Shown here one piece after another: positions 38,270-64,000 of a stretch of 64,000 nt of DNA. The first letter of the stretch is position 1. Each line of letters starts with the position of its first letter. Below the pieces are notes generated by a model. That model saw nothing but the letters and a program-made list of their open reading frames with translations. It did no database searches and was not told the DNA's origin. The stretch spans positions 32,911,831 to 32,975,830 of the forward strand of contig NC_079890.1 in assembly GCF_024868665.1 (NCBI RefSeq), read 5' to 3'. This DNA is from Triplophysa rosa. Lineage: Eukaryota; Chordata; Actinopteri; Cypriniformes; Nemacheilidae. The position numbers and the translations under genes were made by a program.

Positions 38270-40287
38270 TTAACAACTATCTACATATAACCATACATCT
38301 AACTTTCCAGGCAGAGACGCTGGGACAAACGTAACAAAATTTAAACTCTGACCTGAAGTTTAACTTGTTCTGGACTAGATTAAGTTGTGATGCATGACTA
38401 GAACCTATGTTCCCATAAAAAGAATATGAAAAAAAGACAAAAAATGTGTGACCCACCACTGCACTCAAAAGAAGGTGAAACGTTCTGCCAAACCTGGCTA
38501 ACGTCAGCAAGCTGCAGGGAGAAGTCTAAGGAATTCCAGCTGAAATTACTATGGTAAGGTTTATACTGGATCACAACAACATGCGTGAACCTCACTTTAG
38601 AAACCTTTAGACAACTAAAAGGATTGATACCCTGATATGGACAAACGCAATGGTTTCATGATCTTTACAGGCCTCTCCTCTATCTCCATAGAAAGATGCT
38701 TTTGCTATAGAAATTAGCTCCGAGGGACTATATATACCTTCTTTATAGAATAGCAGTCACAGAGAGAATGGCGTTTGTGACGGACCGCCGTGAGCTGACA
38801 GAAATTAGACGGGACGTTTGAAATACAGCACCACGTAATGAGAACTCTGTGTGTGTGCAAGTAAAGAATGCGGTGGGAGGCGAGGCTTTTCATGTTACAA
38901 ATTCCACTTGCAAACAACCCAAAAGCAGCAGCAATGGGAAAAATCTAAATCATCAAACAAGCAGCTCTCAGAGACGAGATAAGCGTGGGAGAACCAATAG
39001 ACACACATTGCTCACATACCACTGGGCCTGACATCACTCTAACAACTGTCAACATTCTTCGAACCTGTACACCGACATACGACGGGGAGACCCGACCTGA
39101 GTTCTGTGTGCTTGAGAAGATACTTGAGATATATCACAGAGAACACTGCCACCTGTTGAGCTTGACCTGAAGCCAGGGGAAGCTGCCATGATGAGTCTAG
39201 AGAAAGAGAATATAGAAGGTTATATTTGACCCTCAAAAAACCCTTGGGTTGAAACAACCCAGAAGAGGTTAATTTTCAACCCAACGATTGGGTTTGACCA
39301 TTTTTGACCCAATGTTGGCATTTTGTCTATTTGTAATTAGTTTAAACATGTGTATCTTAGGCTTTCGGTTATGTGTTACATGTACACAGGTTGCATCTCA
39401 CCGTGTTGCGTCTACAATTTCCTGTCTGAGCCTGTCTGTGGATTACATATATTTTTCACTCACCACCATTGTGCAAAACAGTAAATGGTCAGTGAAAGTT
39501 CTGTCACAAGAGGCAATACTCGACAACTGAGGTAAAAAGCTGCCTGGCCCTTTCAGACATTCCAGAGCAGTATGGATTTCTTCACGGCTGACAAGGGCAA
39601 TCCCAAGAACAACCGTTTGTTTATTGTTGAAAGGCTTCACAATCAGGCTGTGTAAACTACACCCAAATGGATCAATACGTTTTCAATGTCTCAGGTCATT
39701 TATGAAACAACTGCTAATGCCACCCATGGTCCCCACGTCTGTAAAAGAGGACAATAAAGAATTAGATATAACGCTTGAAACATGCTAACAACACAACACA
39801 TTGCGTATAATGTTTACTAAAGCCAGTCTCATTTTGTCTTACATTTATAATTGTATGAGGTTTTTAATTTAACGTTTGACAAATCAGATGTTGGCTCAAA
39901 AGCCAAAGGGAGATCGAGTCTTCTTGTTTCCATATTTTTAGGTCTCGGTTGAAAATACATCTTTTAATACTTGTTTAAAAAGTTGGGAAGTATTCAAATC
40001 TTTATTTTACAAGTGATTTTTTGCAGCAATAGACTTGTAATGTTTAGTTTTAGCAAACGTTACTTAATTAAAAACAAAATTCAACTCAATTGTTTATACA
40101 TTTGCTATATAAATGAAACTAACGAATAACGTCTGAGAATTACTTTTAGCAATTACAACAGTACTTCAAATACATAGGCCAGATTATCCAGGACAAATAT
40201 TTGATCACAAATATTTCGCACATTTTAATGCCTAAAATGTAAAAAAAAACTTTATACTGTGCGTTTATGAACATCGACAACATTTTT
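38270..40287. other. Non-coding region
   Basis: The only repeat seen is a short inverted block at about 39,240-39,315 (CCCTTGGGTTGAAACAACCC, CCCAACGATTGGGTTT), which recurs widely in fish DNA. No gene. Confidence 0.5.
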
Positions 40288-40345
40288 TAGGGATAGTGCA
40301 CCCAAAAATATTATAATCATTTATTCACCCTCATGTCAGATCATG
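40288..40345. mobile_element. TTAA palindromic MITE fragment
   Basis: Only a left arm is seen (AGGGATAGTGCACCC, TTATTCACCCTCATGTC). No right arm was found before the LTR element. Confidence 0.55.
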
Positions 40346-40605
40346 AGGAACCTAAAACAGATGGATGCCATGGAAAAAAATAAGAGACCGTTTCAAAGTG
40401 CCATTTCAGTTTTTCTGAATTTACTATTTCTAGGTATGTGTTTAGGTAAAATGATCATTTTTGTTTCATTCTGTGAACTACTAACAAATAATAAAATATT
40501 GTTTCAATTCGCATTTATTTGCAGAAAATGAAAACTGGAGAAACAGGTCAAAATAACAGAAAAGATGCTCTGTATTTTTTCACACCTCAAATACCGCAAA
40601 GAAAC

Positions 40606-41116
40606 TGTCGTGATTCTGGCTCGTCGTGTCATGTCTTTCTTGATCTTGTGTTAGAGTCACGGCGGGATCCCTTGTTATGTGTGGAGAGAGTCATTTTGAC
40701 CCTGTCGGCCTTCGATACTCTCTCCGGTCTTTGTCTGTGTTCCCGCCCTTTTGTATCTCTCGTTATTGGTTGTTTATTAGTTCATGCCCCACACCTGTTC
40801 CCCTTTGATTTGTCCCTCTATTTAATGCCCCTGTGTTCTCTTGTCTGGTGTTGGATCATTGTACTGTTATGTTGCGTGTGGGTGAGTTTTTGTCTTGTTA
40901 GTCTAGTTTGAAGTAGTCCTTTGAGATGTGTTATTAGTTTAGTCTTGTCAGTTTAGTTAATCTTGTTCTTGTTTCTGTTTTGTTATGTTTACCCCCACGT
41001 GGGTCTTTGTTTTGAGTTTGGTGTAAGTTTTATTAAAAGTCCTGTTAACCCCTTACCCGCGTCTGCACTTGGGTCCTCTGTCCTTGTCTTCGTCCTCACC
41101 ACCCACGATCATGACA
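40606..41116 (+). repeat. 5' LTR of the gypsy-like element
   Basis: 511 bp with TG...CA ends. It is almost identical to the 3' copy: by eye the differences are four 1-4 bp indels with no clear substitutions. Confidence 0.9.
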
Positions 41117-41175
41117 GAATGATCCAACCAACATCGGACCCAGCAGACAGAGGGATCTCAGCGGGAGAGTCGATG

Positions 41176-41370
41176 CCGCCGGACTCCCTTCCAGGGTTGA
41201 ATCCGCCGAACTCCCTTGGAGGGTAGAGGCCGCCGGGCTCCAGTCCAGAGTCGGACCGCCGGACTCCCTTCCGGGGTAGAGACTGCCGGAACCCCGTCCA
41301 GGATCGAGACCGCCGGGCTCCTTCCAGGGTTGAGTTCGTCAGATTCCCCTCCAGGGTTGAGGCCGCCGGT
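41176..41370. repeat. 27-bp minisatellite inside the LTR element
   Basis: About seven imperfect copies of a 27-bp unit built around CCGCCGGACTCCCTTCCAGG. The unit is nine codons long, so the plus strand stays open over much of it without implying a protein. Confidence 0.8.
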
Positions 41371-41460
41371 GTTCTGTCCCGCTGCAGATACCCTGCCAGC
41401 CTCCCAGCTGGTGCCCAGGCCTGTCGAGTCGACTGTTTTTGTGTGTGTTTGTCCTTGTTT

Positions 41461-41545
41461 GCTGCCCAGCTGCCAGAGAGCGCTGCCCAGCCGTCGGAGA
41501 TGCTGCCCAGCTGCCAGAGAGCGCTGCCCAGCCGCCGACATCCTG
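41461..41545. repeat. 20/21-bp tandem repeat inside the LTR element
   Basis: Four alternating units beginning GCTGCCCAGC, in an A-B-A-B order with a period near 41 bp. Confidence 0.7.
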
Positions 41546-41589
41546 TCCTGTCGACATCCAGGCCTGCCCAGCCGGGGATAGCTGGTCTC

Positions 41590-41853
41590 CCAGCCGGCCT
41601 TTCTAGCCGGCGCCATGTCCTGTCCAGCGGCCATCCAGCCGCGCGCCATGTACAGTCGAGCCGGCCGTCGAGCCGGTGTCATGTCCTGTCCAGCCGGCCT
41701 TCTAGCCGGCACCATGTACCGTCTAGCCGGCCATCCAGCCGGTGCCATGTACTGTCCAGCCGGCCATCTAGCCGGCACCATGTACTGTCCAGCCTGCCAT
41801 CCAGCCGGCGCTATGTACTGTCCAGCCGGCATTCCAGCCGGCACCATGTCAGT
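41590..41853. repeat. 33-bp minisatellite inside the LTR element
   Basis: Eight copies of a 33-bp unit with two GCCGG half-units and a CCATGTACTGT end. Because 33 bp is eleven codons, both strands carry long repetitive open frames: an 11-residue repeat with SSRPSSR on plus and one with PAGQYM on minus. Confidence 0.85.
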
Positions 41854-41968
41854 GTTTGGTTTTTATGTATCATGTTTTTGTCATGTCTTGTATTATGGTT
41901 TTTGTCATTGTCTTGTCTTGTTTGTGCCTTTTGGAGCGTCAGGATATCGCTCCTTAAGGCGGGGGTTC

Positions 41969-42477
41969 TGTCGTGATTCTGGCTCGTCGTGTCATGTCTT
42001 TCTTGATCTTGTGTTAGAGTCACGGCGGGATCCCTTGTTATGTGTGGAGAGAGTCATTTTGACCCTGTCGGCCTTCGATACTCTCTCCGGTCTTTGTCTG
42101 TGTTCCCGCCCTTTTGTATCTCTCGTTATTGGTTGTTTATTAGTTCATGCCCCACACCTGTTCCCCTTTGATTTGTCCCTCTATTTAATGCCCCTGTGTT
42201 CTCTTGTCTGGTGTTGGATCATTGTACTGTTATGTTGCGTGTGGGTGAGTTTTTGTCTTGTTAGTCTAGTTTGAAGTAGTCCTTTGAGATGTGTTATTAG
42301 TTTAGTCTTGTCAGTTTAGTTAATCTTGTTCTTGTTTCTGTTTTATGTTTACCCCCACGTGGGTCTTTGTTTTGAGTTTGGTGTAATTTATTAAAAGTCC
42401 TGTTAACCCCTTACCCGCTGTCTGCACTTGGGTCCTCTGTCCTTGTCTTCGTGTCCTCACCACCCACGATCATGACA
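41969..42477 (+). repeat. 3' LTR of the gypsy-like element
   Basis: 509 bp, preceded by a purine-rich tract and followed directly by the GAAAC target duplication. Confidence 0.9.
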
Positions 42478-42482
42478 GAAAC

Positions 42483-43287
42483 AAGTTCATATTCACTTTT
42501 AAGCAATACAACAGTCAATATACAAGTCATATTTGTATATGTATTTAGGAAAACTTCAAAAATGCTTTTACACATTGCTGTTGGATGACTTTATGTCACT
42601 CCTGAGGGTTGATTTAGTTGAAATTTAACAGACGCTGGACTGGAATGAACACAATACATCTGGAAATGCTGATTTGAAAAAAAATTTGGTCTCCTATTTT
42701 TATAGTTTCTTCAAATTAGAAAACTGAAAAAGACACTTGTTGGTCTAACTTAAATGTTTTAGTTGGTTAATTTTGTATTTAATGTATTCTTATGCTATTG
42801 AGTTAAACAAAACCATGTTATTCCCATATGATCACATTACACAAGTACGTACATTGCGACAACAAATTAAGGGGAAAACAAAACAAACAGTGGAAGGGAA
42901 ACTCTGTGTGTGTACACATGGACAGAGAATGTTTAGCCTACTAAATAAAAAAGTGTGTGTGTTCGTGCTGAGGTGATCTCTATGACTGCAGGTTGAGAAA
43001 CTCCATACCATCACCTGGGAGTTTCTAACCAGACCTCTAGATGGTTTTGCTAAACAGGCTGTGCTGGAAGAGAGTGTTCTGTACAAACCAAAAGCATAGT
43101 GAAGGTCTGTTGGTTATGGGTGATGTCATCTGAGATTTGAAGTAAAACATGCTCCCCAAAACTAAACTGTGATAAAAGCCTGATACGCCTGTTGACAGAT
43201 TCTTGATCGATGTCATGCTCAGAAAGAAAACAACACCGTGTAACTCAACCATTTATCCCAAATATTAAATTAAAATATTTTTCTTAA
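42483..43287. other. Non-coding gap between two mobile elements
   Basis: No exon, repeat end or RNA gene recognised. Confidence 0.5.
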
Positions 43288-44442
43288 AGGCGCAGTTCTT
43301 GAAAATCAGCGGCCACTAGCGTTGTATTATAGTTTTGCAATGAATCTCTGAGTCATTTGCTCAACCCTCCCTTTCGAATTACGAAGGTGGCCGCAACAGT
43401 AAAAAAAGATGTCGTCTACTGAGACAGCGGATAGCAGTGATACAAGCAACGATGTTTCTTTGCAAAGGTAAGGCAATATATTAACGTAATTAATCATTTA
43501 ACATGTATTCTATTGCGAAAGTTACTGTTACAATTCTATAATTAGATATATTTCTTGCGTGCAATCTAGTACACGCTGAGAGTAGTGAAGTAACTAAAGT
43601 TAGCTAATCGTAAATAGCAACGCTGTTCAAAGCGTTTGATCTGACAGCGACATAGGCAGTAGTTAGTAGACGTTTTGCTCCCCCTTTGTAAAGTCAGGAA
43701 CAACCGGAGTATACGTACCGCAGGGACGGAAAAACATTATTATTCGGAGGTTATGGCCATTTGTATAAAATGCTAACGTTACCGTTTCAACAAAACAGTT
43801 GTTTGGTAAACATTGAAAAAGTGGAAACATTGAAAATGTTGAATTATCTTACCAGTCTAGCAGAAAACAGGCAACTTCGGCGTAGCCTTGAAAACATTTG
43901 TCTTTCAACAGTGCCTTCCATCTGGTAATAGATACACCAATGTTTATCCTGGATTTATGCCACCGATTGTCTCTAATTCGTCTGGCAGCATCACGTTTGC
44001 GCTTCTTTGACGACGGCGATTCACGCTCTGTCGGCTCTTGTGCACAATACGCATGGTCCTCCATTTTATCAAAACTTCTAAGACAGAACAATCAATTGCT
44101 TCAGCTAGACGACGACTACTCCTCCTCCTCTCCGTACTACGACTTACTACTTTGTGCGTCTTCAACTCAGTGATGACGCAAGCTGCTTCTAAAAAAACAC
44201 GAAGACCAACATATACGAAACGCGCTCTGTAGAGCTGTTTGTCCGTTAGAGCATGGCTGCGCAACATAACAAATTCCATGTAGATAGGCCCGCTCCCTAT
44301 GTAGATACAACTGGTTTATTCTAAGGTAATAAAAACATAACTTTTCATTACGTAAGGTTTTTATACACATCTAAAGACACAGTTTTGTATGTTATATTGC
44401 ATTTCTGTTAATAGATCATACAAAACATCCCGCACTGTACCT
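43288..44442 (-). mobile_element. TTAA-bounded DNA transposon with coding exon
   Basis: Starts AGGCGCAGTTCTTG and ends CCGCACTGTACCT between TTAA sites (43284-43287, 44443-44446). The imperfect inverted ends share AGGYRCAGT. Its 5' part matches a fragment at about 49,660-49,780 (CCTCCCTTTCGAA block). It carries one exon-like frame on the minus strand; strand is taken from that frame. Confidence 0.7.
43853..44064 (-). CDS. Exon-like frame of a transposon-linked protein
   Basis: ATG at 44064 on the minus strand opens MEDHAYCAQEPTERESP, then a basic stretch SSKKRKRDAARR (nuclear-localisation-like), then WHKSRINIGVSITRWKALL and AEVACFLLD, ending at a GTAAGA donor at 43851-43852. The RxNIGxxxxRWxxL...AEVAxFLLD pattern recurs at the N-terminus of many fish hypothetical proteins, which suggests an exon carried by this element. 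The function is unknown to me. Confidence 0.45.
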
Positions 44443-44446
44443 TTAA

Positions 44447-45459
44447 AGCAAAACCAGTTGATAACTGAATATGAAACATGAATATGAAACTAATGATCAA
44501 AGGTCACTAGAATTTACTGACGAACAACAACTATGGGTCATATTTGACCTTAAAATCTAAAATAAAAAAGTTGAAATAGCTTTAAAAATCAAATACTTAT
44601 TATTACTATTATTATAACAGTAATAACTCATCCTGTCTAAATGTATTTTATGTTAAATTAGGGCAAGGCAACAAATACTATCATGATGTTCTTTTAAATC
44701 TTCTTACAAGTTTACCAAGGCACATTTAATTTTAAATCAATTTAATAGTTTTTTTATTCGCATTACACAAATAACATTTATACTTATCACTTTATAATAA
44801 TGAGAACTGCTCTGTACCAAATTATCAATTTGTTTAAAAAAAGGTTCATAAAACATGCAGTAAAATCTGATACCGTATAAATAAAAGCCCTTGACAAATG
44901 TGTCACACATTTAAACCGAATCTAAAAGTTAGCAAAACAGCAAAATAAAAATACGGCAATGAGCCACATCCCTTTGTTTTCCATTCTATAAAACTTACAT
45001 AATTTACACTACATGAAAGCTCAATACATTCATTCTTTTGTTGTATGATTGTAACAGCCTTACAAAAATAAATAAAATCTTGATTGTTTTACTAGTGCAC
45101 AACAAAAATGTTAAGGTTATTTTCTCAACAACAAAAAAAGATGTTAAACCTCAAAGAGTCAAAAATGCTGGTACTGATAATGTAATTGAAGAGATGTAAC
45201 TCTGAAAACCAGCTTTGTTCTAAGTGAAGTTCCTCTAAACATTAATTGTGTAAAGCACTGCTGGAAAACACACATCCTTTCTTAGGCAGAACTGAAACAA
45301 CACAGACCCCATAATAGGAATCGGGTCTTAAGAAATTGATGGATTTGTAATTATGAGGCCCTTCAATCCAAGAGGATTCTGAGTGTGTTTGGTTGCAATT
45401 ATATTGTTGTATGCATTAAAGATGTCACGTGAGATGGAGATGAGGGTCTGTGTTTGGGG
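44447..45459 (-). other. 3' flank and probable 3' UTR of tpcn2
   Basis: AT-rich sequence past the tpcn2 stop. Part of it should be 3' UTR, since a candidate AATAAA lies at 44753-44758. Confidence 0.45.
44753..44758 (-). terminator. Candidate poly(A) signal of tpcn2
   Basis: The hexamer AATAAA reads on the minus strand about 700 nt past the tpcn2 stop codon. It is the first canonical hexamer I found on that strand in the 3' flank. Position is the only support, so the end of the 3' UTR is uncertain. Confidence 0.3.
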
Positions 45460-63071
<17,612 letters not shown>

Positions 63072-63350
63072 TGAATGTGTAGTTAAGTGTCTCAAAATAC
63101 TCACTAAAAGTCCTGGCCGAGGCGCTTCAGTAGTAAACTCACCTAAACGAGCGCAAACCGCCGGTCCATACTTGTAAATGATGAAGCGATCGCAGGTTTG
63201 AACATACCGGAGACGCGCGAGGTTTCATTCTGTTTTGGTATCAAGCGAAACATTTCAGGGAGGACGACAGCGATTGAGCTGTTTTTTAGGAGACGTCAAC
63301 TCCTCCCATATCCTCCACTCGCTGGCATATAACTTTTCCTGTTCTTTCAT
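63072..63350 (-). promoter_or_regulatory. Probable tpcn2 promoter and 5' UTR
   Basis: The 280 bp upstream of the tpcn2 ATG are richer in CpG than the surrounding AT-rich DNA (several CG pairs between about 63,120 and 63,300). They include a CRE-like ACGT site near 63,293. A strong donor-like GTGAGT at about 63,136-63,141 on the minus strand could end an alternative non-coding first exon. No clear TATA box is placed, and the start site cannot be fixed from sequence alone. Confidence 0.45.
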
Positions 63351-64000
63351 GTTAAAGCACTACCACAGGGAAGTCCGATTCATTTGAGCGAATCCTTCGA
63401 ACGGTTCACTTGAAAGCTCTGTATAAAAAATCCCTGCTGTTTAGTCTTGTCGCAAATTACTTTTGTAGTAAAATACAACTCAGCCACACACTAAAAGTTT
63501 TGAATATAAGCTTTATATTAACTAAAACATTTTTTTAACTGAATTACTGCGCTGTTTATGATTCGGAATATTTCAAGGAACCGATTCACAAGAATGATTC
63601 AAATTAGTATACTGGATTTCGACATTACTTTCGTTTTGTTGCCTTGCTGTATCGGTGTTATAGTTTATCATCACTCTCTTTGTTTATTATTATTTAATTA
63701 TTTATAATATAATTAAACAATATTGTTTTGTTTATCACCAGAATAACTCATATGACCTTATGGATTTTAACCCCTCTCTTAAAACCATTGATTAAACGAG
63801 TCGTGCATGTGTTTCTGAGGTTCAGACCGTTTCACACAAGAAGGAAGTCAATTGTCAAACCTCAACATTCTCCACATCCGTCATCTTGTGCTTTATATTC
63901 GCCTGAAGGATCATGCCTGAACCTCACCTGACAATTGTCATCTTTTTTAATCAGAGATGTGAAAATAGGCAGAGGCGGACGAAATACACCACTTCCTTAC
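63351..64000. other. Upstream flank of tpcn2, no gene found
   Basis: AT-rich; the 67-codon plus frame at 63,728-63,931 has no recognisable domain. Confidence 0.5.

Larger units (their letters stand above)
40606..42477 (+). mobile_element. Short Ty3/gypsy-like LTR element, non-autonomous
   Basis: Two direct LTRs of about 510 bp (40606-41116 and 41969-42477), each starting TGTCGTG and ending CATGACA, enclose an 852-bp interior. A perfect 5-bp target duplication GAAAC flanks it at 40601-40605 and 42478-42482. A purine-rich tract (AAGGCGGGGG, about 41956-41965) precedes the 3' LTR, as a polypurine tract should. The interior has no reverse transcriptase, integrase or protease. Its first bases resemble a decayed gag start, and most of the rest is GC-rich tandem repeats. 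It is best read as a deletion derivative mobilised in trans. Only the structure is described here; strand follows the polypurine tract. Confidence 0.9.

Noticed and set aside
40519..40911. 130-codon plus-strand frame and its copy at 41,615-42,274
   Set aside because: Both run through the LTRs, so the shared C-terminal sequence reflects the repeat and not a protein family.
41158..41847. 229-codon minus-strand frame inside the LTR element
   Set aside because: It is antisense to the element and made of the 27- and 33-bp minisatellites whose units are multiples of three; there is no domain.

Overview
This window is vertebrate nuclear DNA, almost certainly from a teleost fish and probably a cypriniform. 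The signs are one intron-rich gene whose product aligns with vertebrate two-pore channel 2, a dense load of fish-type DNA-transposon relics (TTAA-bounded palindromes, hAT and THAP elements), a small LTR retroelement, and no bacterial-style gene packing. The family-level repeat labels come from sequence features and recall, not from a database search.

Layout. From 1 to about 45.4 kb I find no host coding gene. This stretch is AT-rich non-coding DNA with many interspersed repeats. At least fourteen full or partial copies of one palindromic TTAA-bounded repeat family occur across the window. Two larger TTAA elements lie at 13.9-15.2 and 43.3-44.4 kb. A THAP-coding MITE lies at 13.5-13.7 kb, and a 1.9-kb Ty3/gypsy-like element with two almost identical LTRs at 40.6-42.5 kb. 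A GACA/GATA satellite occupies 33.4-33.9 kb. Several GC-rich, repeat-poor islands (27.2-27.9, 32.3-32.8, 34.3-35.6 and 36.8-37.5 kb) look like candidate cis-regulatory DNA. They hold an octamer next to an E-box and a tight cluster of five CACCTG E-boxes. A composite nuclear-receptor site lies apart from them at 8.4 kb.

From 63,071 down to 45,460 on the minus strand lies a complete gene for two-pore channel 2 (tpcn2). I resolved 25 coding exons. Every intron is GT-AG, every exon joins in phase, and the spliced reading frame is 2,268 nt (755 residues plus stop), close to the usual vertebrate length. It encodes an endolysosomal cation channel with two six-transmembrane repeats. The acidic dileucine signal, both pore filters, the basic lipid-binding residues and the isoleucine in the second S4 that marks voltage-insensitive TPC2 can all be read.

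The tpcn2 introns are full of mobile DNA. A 3-kb hAT element with a nearly complete DUF4371/ZMYM1-type transposase sits antisense in intron 22, with one end 38 bp from an exon. Intron 1 holds a solo LTR with a 5-bp target duplication and three hAT-type MITEs with 8-bp target duplications. Introns 11 and 18 hold further MITEs, one with a telomere-like core. I see no sign that these disrupt the channel frame. No exotic multi-gene system was found; the novelty here lies in transposon biology and possible regulatory DNA.
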